From Fodinicola acaciae (lineage in GTDB: Bacteria; Actinomycetota; Actinomycetes; Mycobacteriales; HKI-0501), in assembly GCF_010993745.1 (NCBI RefSeq), contig NZ_WOTN01000001.1:1801235-1865234 (forward strand): 64,000 nucleotides of DNA. Reading direction: 5' to 3'. This document shows, piece after piece, positions 34,943-44,781 of the stretch. A program made the position numbers and the translations under genes. How positions within the stretch are numbered: the first letter of the stretch is position 1; every line of letters begins with the position of its first letter. The notes under the pieces are model-generated. The model had not been told where the DNA came from and did no database searches. It was given only the letters and a program-made list of their open reading frames with translations.

Positions 34943-35866
34943 CTATGTCGGCGGGTGAGTTTCGTCAGACGGCTTCGTGCTCGGGGTGGGCAAGCCCAGA
35001 ACGGTGAGCAGGTCGCTGCAGCAGTGGTTGAGGGCGGTTTCCATGTCCGCCTTCTCGTAGAGGTTGCTGGCGGGATCGACGCTCGCGGCGAGAACCGGTT
35101 GCCGGGCTGCGTAGTCAGCGTGATGCATGAGGTGAGTGGTGCGTGCCTGCCGGAATTCAGCGTCGGTCACCTCCCCAGCGTTGAGTCGCGCGGTGGCGTC
35201 GGTGCGGGCTCGAACGATCCCGATGATCGCGTCGACGGTGTACGGCGCGTCGGGGTGACCAATCGCGCGTCGTAGCTGTCGCCGCTCGGGCTCGAACACG
35301 GCGCGCAGCGCGTCGTCGATGTGCTGGTACGGGTCCGGTACGTCGGGAAGGCGCGCGGTGTACCCGACATTTCTCAGTACCTCCAGGAGGTGGTCGCGCG
35401 CCTGGCGGGTGGCGTCGGGGTGGCTCATCTGGTTGATCAGTTGCTTGGCGGTTGTGGTGGCGATGTCCAGGTTGACCTTAGAGTCACCGAGCCAGGTCAT
35501 GAAGGCACGCCGGGCCTGGGACAGCGGAACGTACTCGTCCCCCCAGTACAGCCAGAGCCCGACTGGGATCCGAGCGAGGCTGCGGATGCGCTGGCCAGTT
35601 CGTCGATGGTGCAGCAGGGTCAGCAAGAGCATCCGCTGACGTGCCGGATAGAGCGCGGGCCGGGATCCGTGGCCTTGGCCGGCGGAGCGTTTCGCCGGGT
35701 AGTCCAGCAGACCCCGTTCGGACCAGTCGCGAATCGATCTGGCCCGTACCGAGTACCCGGCCGCCGCAGCGTCCGCGACGAGGTCATCGATCGTCCCGGG
35801 CTGCCTGATCTCCTCCACCCGTTGGAGATTACACGAGACTGACCTAGTCGGAGATGTCGCGTTCAT
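34943..35866 (-). CDS. MerR-like winged-helix regulator upstream of the IetAS pair
   Basis: 307 residues from the ATG at 35866. The N-terminal 70 residues have a MerR-type pattern (GYSVRARSIRDWSERGLLDY, SRPALYPARQRMLLLTLLHH, RIRSLARIPVGLW). The large C-terminal helical region (ALRAVFEPERRQLRRAIGHP, NHCCSDLLTVLGL) is not a known ligand domain. It reads in the same direction as the ATPase gene, 69 nt before it, so it may head a three-gene operon and control the toxic protease. A longer reading from 35902 lacks support. Confidence 0.6.
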   Translation of the reverse strand: MNATSPTRSVSCNLQRVEEIRQPGTIDDLVADAAAAGYSVRARSIRDWSERGLLDYPAKRSAGQGHGSRPALYPARQRMLLLTLLHHRRTGQRIRSLARIPVGLWLYWGDEYVPLSQARRAFMTWLGDSKVNLDIATTTAKQLINQMSHPDATRQARDHLLEVLRNVGYTARLPDVPDPYQHIDDALRAVFEPERRQLRRAIGHPDAPYTVDAIIGIVRARTDATARLNAGEVTDAEFRQARTTHLMHHADYAARQPVLAASVDPASNLYEKADMETALNHCCSDLLTVLGLPTPSTKPSDETHPPT

Positions 35867-35931
35867 GAGCCTGCCAGGCGATAGTCCTTGTGGAGATAAC
35901 ACGATCTCCCCGATTGAAAAGAGGGAAGAGG

Positions 35932-36087
35932 ATGACGTTGAAGCAGATCATCGCCATGATCGTCGGCAGCCTTACTGGCGGTTGGGTCCGGGAGCTGCTC
36001 TTGCGGCTCGGCCTGGACCAAACACTCGCCGCCGTCAGCGGGGTTCTCGCCGGCTCGATAGTCACCACCGCGATCGCCGCGAGGTGA
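35932..36087 (+). CDS. 51-residue membrane peptide
   Basis: ATG at 35932 preceded by GGGAAGAGG. Two hydrophobic stretches (QIIAMIVGSLTGGW and TLAAVSGVLAGSIVTTAIAA) with a polar loop WVRELLLRLGLD make a hairpin-like membrane peptide. No homologue is recognised. It is divergent from the MerR-like gene. Small hydrophobic peptides next to defence genes can be toxins or effectors, but a chance ORF cannot be excluded. Confidence 0.4.
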   Translation: MTLKQIIAMIVGSLTGGWVRELLLRLGLDQTLAAVSGVLAGSIVTTAIAAR

Positions 36088-36327
36088 ACCTGACAGCCAA
36101 CGACCGGTGTCTGGTCTGGCCAGTCCGCATTCCCGGCAGCCAGACCAAGACAACGGGCTGACCTACCTCTATCTACGCGTTTCAGACCTGCTCCAGAACG
36201 TGCCCAGAACGTGCCCAGACGCACCGAGACGGTGTGATACGCAGCGGTACAAGCTGGACGGTCAGGTCGACAAGCTACGCACAAATCCGTACTCAGGGGC
36301 ACAGATCGAGACCGTCCGAACAGCACT

Positions 36328-36379
36328 CCTGTCGACTGAAAATCGGAAGGTCGACGGTTCCACTCCATTCCCCTCATGA
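36328..36379 (+). other. tRNA-Phe-like 3' remnant, putative attachment site
   Basis: The segment contains an anticodon loop CTGAAAA (GAA anticodon) with partial stem pairing, a variable-region-like GGAAGGTCGAC, a degenerate T-arm (GGTTCCACTCC) and an acceptor-like end. No matching D-arm or 5' acceptor strand precedes it, so it is not a working tRNA. Preceding sequence from about 36110 reads in frame as LLQNVPRTCPDAPRRC, a possible integrase C-terminal scrap. Duplicated tRNA 3' ends are left by site-specific integration, so this may be the right end of the accessory region. Confidence 0.4.
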
Positions 36380-36380
36380 T

Positions 36381-37256
36381 CCGACGCAGCGTCCTCCCAC
36401 ACCAAAGGTCGACCGACGTACCGGGGGTAAGGCTCGCGCCGGCGCACTTATGGGCCGCCAAGCCTCAGGGCGGACGCGTTTACAGACCGCCGCTGCATCG
36501 GCTACCGACGTTGGAACAGGCTCGATGCCCATCCACGCGATCACCTTGAAGGTAACTTGACAGCCGCCGACGGCAGCGTGCACGGCGCCGAAGGGTCTAT
36601 CCCGACCTGGTGATCCGGCGGGGCTCGATCGGGAGGCGTACGACGACGCGAATATGCAGGTCACGAAGAGGGCTGGTTGGTGTGGATGCTGCTTGAATCG
36701 CACCGGGGGCACCAGCAGCGACCGAGGTCGGACGGCGGACCGAGGTGGTGCCGCGAAGTGCCATCCCACCCAGGAGCCGGCGACCGCCAGCACTCCTCTG
36801 AGCAGCAGCGCGAACATCCCGGCGAGCAGTGAACTGCCCACACCGCGCGCCGGCTCAGTCGTCGCGTCCTACGCTGTCACCCCCGTCAGGCCGCCCGCCT
36901 TCGTTCCGCCGTGTTCCACGCATCGCTGTCGGTCACCCGGGAGTCAGCGACCAGGCCCAGGTGTTCACGCCATGGGCCATCAGGACCGACCCGTGCTCAG
37001 CCTGCCGCCTCGCGGCCGCCATGCGGCGGCGGACGCGTGCGCCCGCGGCCGTACCGATCAGGCGTTCGTCGGTCCTCTCATGACGGGACAACCGGCCTCC
37101 TGCGCCGAAGGTCAGCGAGTGGGTGGGGGCCACCGCGGCAGCGTAATCGCTTGACGCTGCCCGGCGCGGACGTGATCGATCGGCGCGACGGGTCTCGCGC
37201 TCGTGCCGATCGCGCTGTCGCCGCAACCTGATGAGCGTTCCCGCGCGTCAGTTTAG
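36381..37256. other. Intergenic stretch without a supported gene
   Basis: About 875 nt. Both strands have long open frames but none has a good ribosome binding site plus protein-like composition. On the minus strand near 36840 a short hydrophobic start (SSLLAGMFALLLRGVLAVAG) suggests a membrane-protein fragment, but it dissolves into Arg/Pro-rich sequence. The region probably contains decayed DNA at the edge of the accessory island. Confidence 0.35.
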
Positions 37257-38200
37257 GTGTGGCTGCGCGGAAACGAGACGTTCACTCGCTGGGACCGGTT
37301 CGGGGAGACGGAGTTGAGGGTCGTGACATTTGGCTTTTCTCGGCGTACGTTGCTGCGCGCCGCGACGGGTGGCGAATTGACCGCGGCGCTGCCAGAAACA
37401 TTGCCCGGACTGCGGTCGGCCGCGGTGGCTGTTTCCGGTTGGGGTGGTTGCGATCTGGTTTCGGGAGTCCGGTAGCGACCGGTTGACGGTCGAGCTGTCC
37501 GCGGCGGATCGGTGCCGTTGCGTGGTTTCGGGCTCGGCGGCGTCACGTACGAGGTGACCGGGCCGCGGCAGCCGCGTGGATCCGACGGCGTCTCGGCGAC
37601 GTTCCCGGTCGGTGGTGCGTTCGGCTACGATCCGGCGGCTGGCACACTCACGCTCACCGCGGACGGCACCAGGGGCCGGCTGACGGTCTGTGCGGCGCGG
37701 TTGAACCCGCCGGCCGGTGAGGCGTTCGAGCCGATCACCTTCGACGGTTTCACGGTGTACGCGTCGTCGCGCGGTTTTCGGACGCCGGACCACGCCGCGG
37801 TCCAGGCCTACGGCCGGCGGTCGTGGCCGCACTGACCAAGCTGAACGGTTACCTCGACACCTGTCGCACAGCGACCGGCTGGCGGGTCACCGCGCTCGGA
37901 AACACCGAGCCACGCGAAGATCCGCAGGCATCGCGACCGGATATCTGTTGCTGCACCAGATGACCGGCGACGCCACCCATTTGGCGACCTCCCGCCGAGC
38001 GCTGGACTGGCTGGTGGCCAACCAGCAGGCCGACGGCGGTTTCGGACTACCGCGGTCGTGGGGTGTGTCCAACAAACACAACCGGCTGGCCGCGCATTTC
38101 GGCAACGGCACCGATCATCCGGCCGGCACCGCGTACGGGGTCAACGTCGTCAACTGCGGACGGGCCGGGTGGCCGCAAGATCGATCCGGTCAGGTCGCGG
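37257..38200 (+). pseudogene. Decayed gene with (alpha/alpha)-barrel-type segment
   Basis: Protein-like stretches appear in successive frames: RGNETFTRWDRFGETELRVV; VTYEVTGPRQPRGSDGVSAT...ITFDGFTVYASSRGFRTPDH; ALTKLNGYLDTCRTATGWRV; and ATGYLLLHQMTGDATHLATS...ALDWLVANQQADGGFGLP with HNRLAAHFGNGTDHPAG. The last part has the helix-turn pattern with Gly-Gly-Phe-Gly of toroidal glycosidases or cyclases. At least three frame changes or stops separate the pieces, so no product is expected. The original family is not identified. Confidence 0.5.
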
Positions 38201-38359
38201 TGAGCGAACTGGGTTCGCGAGAATGGCGAGGGTGCCGGTGAGATGGTCGTCGTGCGTACGGACCGAAAGCCACCGCTCCGCTTCGGAAGTCCATTCCGTT
38301 GGCGGTGATCAAAGCCTGGTATTTCCGCCGAAACAAACGTCGAATATTGGCTGGCGCGC

Positions 38360-39328
38360 TCAGCAGGTGAGAACGATTTTCCCGAACGCCGCGCCGGAAG
38401 CCAGGCGTACGAACGCCGCATGCGCGTCCGCCAATGCAAATGTCGAGTCGACGATCGGCCGCAGCTTCTCCCGCGCGACGAGCGCGAGCATCGCGTCGAG
38501 CTCCGCGCGCGTACCCATTGTCGACCCGGCCAGCGACAGCTGCCGAAAGAAGAGCTGCCGGAGATCGACCTGCACGAGATGGCCGCTTGTCGCCCCGGCG
38601 ATCACGCACCGCCCGCCGGGCTTGAGCGCCTTCATCGAGTGACCCAGCGTCGCCTCGCCGACGGTGTCGATGACGACGTCGACGCGCTCCGGCAGTCGCG
38701 CGCCGGGCTCGACCGGCACCGCACCGAGGTCGGCCGCGTGCTTGAGCTTGGCCTCGTCGCGACTGGTGACATAAACGGTCGCCCGCAACGCTTTGGCCAG
38801 TACGATCGCCGCGCTCGCGACGCCGCCACCGGCACCCTGGACCAGGACGCTGCCACCGTCCGGCAGCCGGCCGCGGCTGGTCAGCATCCGGTAGGCCGTC
38901 AGCCACGCGGTTGGCAGGCAGGCGGCCTCGACGAAGCTCAGTGCCGCCGGTTTGGCCAGCAGGTTGCGCCGCGGCACCGCGACCCGTTCGGCCAGACATC
39001 CGGGGAAACGCTCGGAAAACAACGTGCGGCGCGGGTCGAGGGTCTCGTCGCCACCGCCGGCCGCCGGATCGCCGAGCACGCCGTGCACGATGACCTCGTT
39101 GCCGTCCGGATCCAGGCCGGCCGCGTCGCCGCCGAGGATCATCGGCAACTGCTCCTCGGCCAACCCGACCCCGCGCAGGGCCCAGATGTCGTGATGGTTC
39201 AACGCGGTCGCGCGTACGTCCACCACCACCCAGTCACCGTCCGGCGCCTTGGCCTCCGGCAACTCCCCGACTTCCAAGGCAGACAACGGATCGTCCGCAT
39301 CGATGCGTGCGGCGTACGCGGCTAGCAT
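38360..39328 (-). CDS. Zinc-independent MDR oxidoreductase (quinone-oxidoreductase type)
   Basis: 322 residues from the ATG at 39328. The GroES-like domain (WVVVDVRATALNHHDIWALR, MILGGDAAGLDPDGNEV) is followed by a Rossmann domain with VLVQGAGGGVASAAIVLAKA and the C-terminal LADAHAAFVRLASGAAFGKIVL. MDR family members reduce quinones, enals or ketones with NAD(P)H. The GHE zinc motif of true alcohol dehydrogenases is missing (GGDAAG instead). It is transcribed alone; the substrate cannot be deduced. The 500 nt from 39329 to 39833 hold no supported gene. Confidence 0.85.
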   Translation of the reverse strand: MLAAYAARIDADDPLSALEVGELPEAKAPDGDWVVVDVRATALNHHDIWALRGVGLAEEQLPMILGGDAAGLDPDGNEVIVHGVLGDPAAGGGDETLDPRRTLFSERFPGCLAERVAVPRRNLLAKPAALSFVEAACLPTAWLTAYRMLTSRGRLPDGGSVLVQGAGGGVASAAIVLAKALRATVYVTSRDEAKLKHAADLGAVPVEPGARLPERVDVVIDTVGEATLGHSMKALKPGGRCVIAGATSGHLVQVDLRQLFFRQLSLAGSTMGTRAELDAMLALVAREKLRPIVDSTFALADAHAAFVRLASGAAFGKIVLTC

Positions 39329-39833
39329 GTCTCGACCGTACCCACCAGAACGTCGCCGTAAAGCCGACGGCCTGTTGCGGACCAACCACTTGTTTTAGCG
39401 CTAACTCTCACTCTCGCGCGCGTCAACCTCGGACAGTACGACAGTTGACGACGTTCTCGACGCGGAGTGTGCACTCGATCAAGGCCTTAACCGGTTTGGG
39501 TGGCACAAACTGGTGCGCGCCAGTTTTCGTGGATTATCTGGACTATCCTGTCCGAGCCAAGCCTTGGTGCATCTTTTACGGGATGGCCGAGACACCACTC
39601 GCTTAGACCAGTCGTTTCCGTGTTCCCGCCCGTGACAGAGCCTTTACCGCTGCGGCTCCGGCATAGTGGTCTAGTTGAATTGGCACCCCAGGCCGGCGTC
39701 GCAGGCGCTAGAGCATTGGATGCGGGAGCATCTCGCCGTATAAACAGCTGCGCACATCGAACATTGTTTCGCCGACTGGATCTTGTTGACGCCGTTTCCA
39801 GTTTTTCTCCGACATGGCAGGAATGGGTGCGTA

Positions 39834-40790
39834 GTGGACGAGCCGCTGACGGTGGTCGGTATGCAGTTGAGGCCTGATCCCAGTGGTCAGGTCTGGTCGA
39901 TTGTCGACCCAACGGACACCGTTGTCGGCGAGGTGCGCCTACGTTGGGTCGACGAGCGGAATGCGACCGCGGAACTTGCCTGCCGGGTGGTGCCAGAAGC
40001 GCGGCGTCAGAGGGTCGCCAGCAGGTCGTGCGCGATGGTGAGCCGGTGGGCCTTCGAGCACGGTTACCAGCGAATCGAGGCGTTCACCAACCGACTTGAC
40101 CTGGCCGGTCATCGGACCGCCATCGCCGCGGGTTTCACGTACGAGGCAACGAAAATCGCCGCGGCGACCGGCGCCGATGGCGGGCGCGAGGACGTGTACG
40201 TGTGGCGTCGCCTGCCGGGCGATCCGGACGGCCCGGCTGAGCGGTTGCTTCCGGATCCGCCGGCTGCCGGTGTGACCGACGGTGTCGTGCTGATCCGGCC
40301 GCAACTGGAGGCGGATGCCGAATGTTTCGTCGCCTGCTGGAAAGACGCACAGACGCAGCGGTGGCTGAACCAACCGGCGGACAAGACGGTCGAGCGCGCG
40401 CGACTGGAAATTCGGCGCGGTGGCGCGGATTGGCTGATCGGCCGCGCCGCGCATTTCACCGTCGTCGAGGTGGCGACCGGCGTGCCCTGTGGTGACTGTA
40501 CGGTCGGGTTGGCGATGCCGGACATGGGGATCGCCCAGCTTGGCTATCTGATCCATCCGGCCTTTCGTGGCCACGGTTATGCCGCGCGTGCGGCGCGACT
40601 GGCCGCCGACTGGGCCATGACGGTGCCGGCGATCGGCCGGCTGGAGGTCAGCGCGGCCGTCGCCAACAAGGCGAGCCTGCGAGTCATCGAGAAGGCCGGA
40701 TTCCGTTACGAGGGAGTCATTCGCGGCTATCTCCCCAACCCCGACGGTCCACGACTGGACTCCCGACAGAGCGCGCGCGTACGCGACTGA
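39834..40790 (+). CDS. Tandem-GNAT acetyltransferase
   Basis: 318 residues from the GTG at 39834. Two GNAT domains are visible. The first (about 1-130) has ELACRVVPEARRQRVASRSC and IEAFTNRLDLAGHRTAIAAGF. The second (about 150-315) has VVLIRPQLEADAECFVACWK, LGYLIHPAFRGHGYAARAAR (the acetyl-CoA loop RGHGYA) and LEVSAAVANKASLRVIEKAG. The first domain's CoA loop is weaker, so the second is probably the catalytic one. RimJ-type acetyltransferases act on N-terminal amines of proteins or on small amines. It ends 16 nt before the secreted glycosidase-like gene. Confidence 0.8.
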   Translation: MDEPLTVVGMQLRPDPSGQVWSIVDPTDTVVGEVRLRWVDERNATAELACRVVPEARRQRVASRSCAMVSRWAFEHGYQRIEAFTNRLDLAGHRTAIAAGFTYEATKIAAATGADGGREDVYVWRRLPGDPDGPAERLLPDPPAAGVTDGVVLIRPQLEADAECFVACWKDAQTQRWLNQPADKTVERARLEIRRGGADWLIGRAAHFTVVEVATGVPCGDCTVGLAMPDMGIAQLGYLIHPAFRGHGYAARAARLAADWAMTVPAIGRLEVSAAVANKASLRVIEKAGFRYEGVIRGYLPNPDGPRLDSRQSARVRD

Positions 40791-40806
40791 TCTCAAGGAG
40801 AACCTG

Positions 40807-43800
40807 ATGCCTGCTGCGCTCAGAATGTTCGTGGTCGCGGCCGTCGCGGCGACAACTGTCGCGATCGCGGCGCCAAGCCAGGCAGCGCCGGCGCCGGTTA
40901 CCAGTGTCTGGACGGAAAACTCGTCGGTCAATGTGTTTCAGGACAGCCTGCCACAACCCGGATCCTCGACGGCGATCAACCTGACGATGGCGCGCAACGA
41001 GTACGAGGCGGCGCAGATCGCGATCCGCCGCAGCGCGCAGTTCACCATCCAGAACGTGAGTTTCGGCAACCTGACCAGCGGCGCCAACACCCTCGCGGCG
41101 ACGAATCTTGCCTACCAGTTCGTGGAGTTCGAGCATCTCAACCACAACACCATTGCCGATTTCGAGCAATGGCCGCTCGACAATCCGATCCGCAGCGCAC
41201 CCGGTGATTTCCCGGACGCGCTGTCCAACGACACCTCGCTCACGGTGCCGGCCAATCAGACTGCGCCTATCTGGATCCGCGCGTACGTGCCGGCCGCGAC
41301 ACCAGCCGGCGTCTACACCGGCACCGCGACGGTCGTCAGCAATGCCGGCAACACCAGCGTGCCGGTCACCGTGGACGTACGCGACGTCACGATCCCGAAC
41401 GCGGCGCAGAGCTCGTTTACCACCGCGATGTGGATGCGCCAGCTGGGACCACTGGATCTCGGTCAGACCGACATCGTGAAAGACACGTACGGCATAACGA
41501 AATACAGCGCCGACTGGTGGGCGTTGATGGACAAGGTGGCCGCATCCATGCGCGCGTACCGGCTCAACAGCCTGTCGCTGCCACTGATCACCCTGATGCT
41601 GGACGGTAAGTCCTATCTGGACGGTTCGACCTACCACTTCAACTGGACGTATTTCGACCAGGTCGTCGACCGGTTCATGAGCACCGACCACGCGGTCAAT
41701 CAACTGGAGGGTTTCGGCTGGTTCTACAACTGGGACGGCACCACTGCGACCAGCGACATCATTGGCGGCACGCCGACGGCTCCGGTGCGGACCGCCGTGC
41801 AGTCCGACACAGCGCAGGCCAAGCGATGGCAGACGCAGTTCATCACCGCCCTGCGCGACCACGTCCGGGCCAAAGGCTGGGAAAGCCGCTTCTGGATGCA
41901 CGTGTCGGACGAGGTGCAAACCGACACGTCCGACCGTTATCGGGCGGCCTGCGACACCATCCACTCGATCTGGCCGCAGGTCAGGATCGCGGACGCCAAC
42001 AACGTCCAGGAATCACAGGAAAACGTGGCGGACAAGGAAAACTTCCTCGTCCCCAACCTCATGATCGCCAACGACCACCCCGACTACTACGCGGGCGCCG
42101 GCAAGCCGTTCTGGCTTTATACGGCCAACATCCCGACCGGCTCGTACCTGAACAGGTTCATCGACCAACCGGTGTACGCGCAACGCGAAATGATGTGGTA
42201 TGCCTACACACTCGGCGCCACCGGCTATCTGCACTGGGCCTACGATGCCTGGGATTACGCGATCGACGACGAGGACACCAAAGGCGACGGGTGGATCGTC
42301 AAAGCCGACACCGCCCACAAGACGATCAAACCGACGATCCGGCTGGAATCGCTGCGCGACGGCATCGAGGACTGGGAGCTGCTCAAGATCGTCGGCCAGG
42401 CCAAACCCGCGCTGGCCAAGGGGATCAGCACGGCGCTTGTCACCGACGCCACGCGCTACAACCAGGACACCGGTTTCGTCACCCGCATGCACAACGCGCT
42501 GGTCGCCGCCGCGGCCGGCGGCCGCACCTTCAGCACCGCGTTGACCGCCAACGCCAACCCGTCGGCATCGAGCGGATCCGCGCCAGGCAACGCGATCGAC
42601 GCTGACCCTGCCACCAGCTGGAAATCCACAGCGGGCGGATCGCAGTGGTGGCAGGTCGACCTCACCAGGCAGGCACAGGTCGACGCCGTCAAGCTGACCT
42701 GGGGCAGCGGCTATCCCAGCTCGTACAAGGTCCAACTTTCCTACGACGGCACCACGTTCGCCGACGCGTACGCCACGACCGCCAATGCCGGCGGCGACAC
42801 CTTCGCCGCCATCAATGGAAAAGCGCGATACATTAGGATCGCCGCCAGCAACTGCCCAGCCGCCGGCTGCGCGCTCGCTGATGTACAAATCGGCGGCGCG
42901 TTCCTGGCCAGCCCCAACCTGGCCGGCGGCAAATCATACGACGAACCCGACCCAGATCCTGCCTATCCCGACCACGGATACTCCACCGACGGCGTACTGG
43001 CCGGACATTTCGACGACCATCGCTCCTACGGCTACCACGTCGGCACCAGCGGCACCTTCACCGCCACGATCACCATCGACCTGGAAACCACGGCAACACT
43101 GGGAAGCGTACGCATACACCGATACCAGAAATACGAGGACTATTACGAGCCGAACAGTGTCGTCGTTTCCACGAGCACCGACAACCAAAACTTCGCACAG
43201 AAAGCCAACGTCACCGAAGCCAACGGCACAGACGGACTCTGGTACGACCTGACCTTCCCGCCAACCGACGCGCGCTACGTACGCGTGACGTTCGCCAAAA
43301 CCGGCGGCGGTCACGCCGACTGGCTTTTCCTGGACGAAATCGAGGCGTACGCACCACCGGCCGGTCAACAAACCGACCTCGCACAAGGCGCCGGATACAC
43401 GATCTCCGAAGAACCCGACCCGCGATATCCCGACACGGACGGCCGCGAATCCACCGACGGCGTGGTCGCCGGCGGCTACACCGACGGCCACGGCTACGGC
43501 TTCATCGTCGACTACCTCACCGCACAACCGATGACCATCGACATCGACCTGCCGGCGCAGAAACACCTCAACAGAGTCAAAGTCGCCAAATACGACGACG
43601 GAGGCGAACACAACTACGCACCGGACCGCGTCGACATTTACACCAGCACCGACGGCAGCACTTACACCTACCGCGGCTCCGCCCTCTGGCCAACCGGCCA
43701 GTGGTACGACATCACCTTCCCGGACACGGTCGCCGGCCATGTCCGCGTCGCACTCAGCAAAACCAGCGGCGCCAACGCGGACTGGCTCTTCGTCGACGAA

Positions 43801-43815
43801 ATCGCCGCGTACTAG
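40807..43815 (+). CDS. Secreted DUF4091 (GH123-like) protein with three F5/8 C carbohydrate-binding modules
   Basis: 1002 residues, AAGGAG ribosome site. The signal peptide covers about 1-27 (VVAAVAATTVAIAAPSQAAPAP). Residues about 35-200 form a beta-sandwich, then a barrel-like catalytic region with DUF4091 features: FWMHVSDEVQTDT, WLYTANIPTGSY, YTLGATGYLHWAYDAWD and SLRDGIEDWELLK. The first discoidin-like module is near 590-690 (DADPATSWKSTAGGSQWWQV). Two further similar modules start YDEPDPDPAYPDHGYSTDG and ISEEPDPRYPDTDGRESTDG and both end with ADWLF-DEI-AY. The likely role is release of N-acetylhexosamine or similar sugars from extracellular polysaccharide. It ends in a shared terminator with the convergent methyltransferase. 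Confidence 0.85.
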   Translation: MPAALRMFVVAAVAATTVAIAAPSQAAPAPVTSVWTENSSVNVFQDSLPQPGSSTAINLTMARNEYEAAQIAIRRSAQFTIQNVSFGNLTSGANTLAATNLAYQFVEFEHLNHNTIADFEQWPLDNPIRSAPGDFPDALSNDTSLTVPANQTAPIWIRAYVPAATPAGVYTGTATVVSNAGNTSVPVTVDVRDVTIPNAAQSSFTTAMWMRQLGPLDLGQTDIVKDTYGITKYSADWWALMDKVAASMRAYRLNSLSLPLITLMLDGKSYLDGSTYHFNWTYFDQVVDRFMSTDHAVNQLEGFGWFYNWDGTTATSDIIGGTPTAPVRTAVQSDTAQAKRWQTQFITALRDHVRAKGWESRFWMHVSDEVQTDTSDRYRAACDTIHSIWPQVRIADANNVQESQENVADKENFLVPNLMIANDHPDYYAGAGKPFWLYTANIPTGSYLNRFIDQPVYAQREMMWYAYTLGATGYLHWAYDAWDYAIDDEDTKGDGWIVKADTAHKTIKPTIRLESLRDGIEDWELLKIVGQAKPALAKGISTALVTDATRYNQDTGFVTRMHNALVAAAAGGRTFSTALTANANPSASSGSAPGNAIDADPATSWKSTAGGSQWWQVDLTRQAQVDAVKLTWGSGYPSSYKVQLSYDGTTFADAYATTANAGGDTFAAINGKARYIRIAASNCPAAGCALADVQIGGAFLASPNLAGGKSYDEPDPDPAYPDHGYSTDGVLAGHFDDHRSYGYHVGTSGTFTATITIDLETTATLGSVRIHRYQKYEDYYEPNSVVVSTSTDNQNFAQKANVTEANGTDGLWYDLTFPPTDARYVRVTFAKTGGGHADWLFLDEIEAYAPPAGQQTDLAQGAGYTISEEPDPRYPDTDGRESTDGVVAGGYTDGHGYGFIVDYLTAQPMTIDIDLPAQKHLNRVKVAKYDDGGEHNYAPDRVDIYTSTDGSTYTYRGSALWPTGQWYDITFPDTVAGHVRVALSKTSGANADWLFVDEIAAY

Positions 43816-43894
43816 GGTCTGGTTTCGAAGTCCCACGTGGATGAGAGGCGTTTGGGCTCGGCTATCGCCGCGTGGGACTTCGAAACAGACCCTA
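43814..43894. terminator. Long bidirectional hairpin between convergent genes
   Basis: Arms at 43814-43837 and 43871-43894 pair over 23 bp with a single bulged G, with a 33-nt loop. The arms include both stop codons: TAG of the DUF4091 gene (43813-43815) and, read in reverse, TAG of the methyltransferase (43892-43894). It therefore serves both strands. The length and near-perfection are well above the usual 8-14 bp. Confidence 0.85.
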
Positions 43895-44623
43895 GTTCGG
43901 CTTGGTCGCGGTCACCATTTTGGTCGGCATCCACGGTCCGTACCAGAAACGCCAGCCCAGCCCACGCCTTCGTACGTCCCTCGCGCCGAGCTGTTCCAGA
44001 CGACGCGCGTACGCGCGAACGTGCCGGATGTCGGCCACGGCCAGCCTGCCGCCGGGCCGCAACACGCGGATCGCCTCGTCAATCGCGGTCGCGCGACCGG
44101 CGGCGGAAGGGATGTTGTGGATGGCGAGGCTGCTGACGACAAGGTCGAAACTGGCGTCGTCATAAGGCAGTTTCGTCATGTCACCCGTATTCAGTTGAAC
44201 ACGGTCGCTCACGCCTTCAGCGGCCGCGTTCCGTGCCGTCACCTCGATCGCGTTTCCGGACTGGTCGACGCCGCGCCACAGGTCGATGCCGATCGCAGCG
44301 CCAACCGGAAGGCGTTTCGCGGCCTGGATCAACACCAGTCCACGGCCGCAACCCAGGTCCAGCACCCGCTCGTCGCCACGCAGCTCAAGCTGGTCGAGAA
44401 TGGCCGACCAGCAGCGAATTTTGCCGACGCGCGTGGTGTAGAGATAGCTGGCCGCACTCACCAACGACACGATTGCCCAGACAGCCCACCAGGTTTCCAG
44501 GCCGGTCCCCCAGCCAAGAACCAGCCCGGTCAGGAAGACGGCGGTGAAGACCACACCGCCGGCGATCATCAATGTGGGGACGTACGGCGCGTCGACGCCA
44601 TAATTGGCGCGGTCCGTCGTCAT
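43892..44623 (-). CDS. Membrane-anchored SAM-dependent methyltransferase
   Basis: 243 residues from the ATG at 44623; an in-frame GTG at 44641 is possible. Two N-terminal TM segments (VPTLMIAGGVVFTAVFLTGL, WWAVWAIVSLVSAASYLYT) precede a class I methyltransferase domain: VLDLGCGRGLVLIQAAK (motif I), GIDLW (acidic motif II), LPYDDASFDLVVSSLAIHNI and EAIRVLRPGGRLAVADI. The arrangement resembles UbiE/COQ5-type enzymes and suggests a hydrophobic substrate near the membrane. The promoter region is shared with the divergent sensor kinase. Confidence 0.8.
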   Translation of the reverse strand: MTTDRANYGVDAPYVPTLMIAGGVVFTAVFLTGLVLGWGTGLETWWAVWAIVSLVSAASYLYTTRVGKIRCWSAILDQLELRGDERVLDLGCGRGLVLIQAAKRLPVGAAIGIDLWRGVDQSGNAIEVTARNAAAEGVSDRVQLNTGDMTKLPYDDASFDLVVSSLAIHNIPSAAGRATAIDEAIRVLRPGGRLAVADIRHVRAYARRLEQLGARDVRRRGLGWRFWYGPWMPTKMVTATKPN

Positions 44624-44781
44624 TGTGGATTCATTCGTCACGAAGCCACATGATATGGCGCCGCGACGCTTCGGCCACACCAACGGCCGGTGGAATCCGG
44701 TGTCCACCGACCGGTGGACACCGGCGGTGGACGAGGCGTTGGATGTTGCGGGAAAATACCGATGTGGCGAGGAGATCCGGA

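Noticed and set aside
36107-36379. Plus-strand ORF ending in ENRKVDGSTPFPS
   Set aside because: Its end is simply a translation of tRNA-like sequence; treated as an attachment-site remnant, not a gene.
36328-36379. Functional tRNA-Phe gene
   Set aside because: No D-arm or 5' acceptor strand and the T-stem does not pair.
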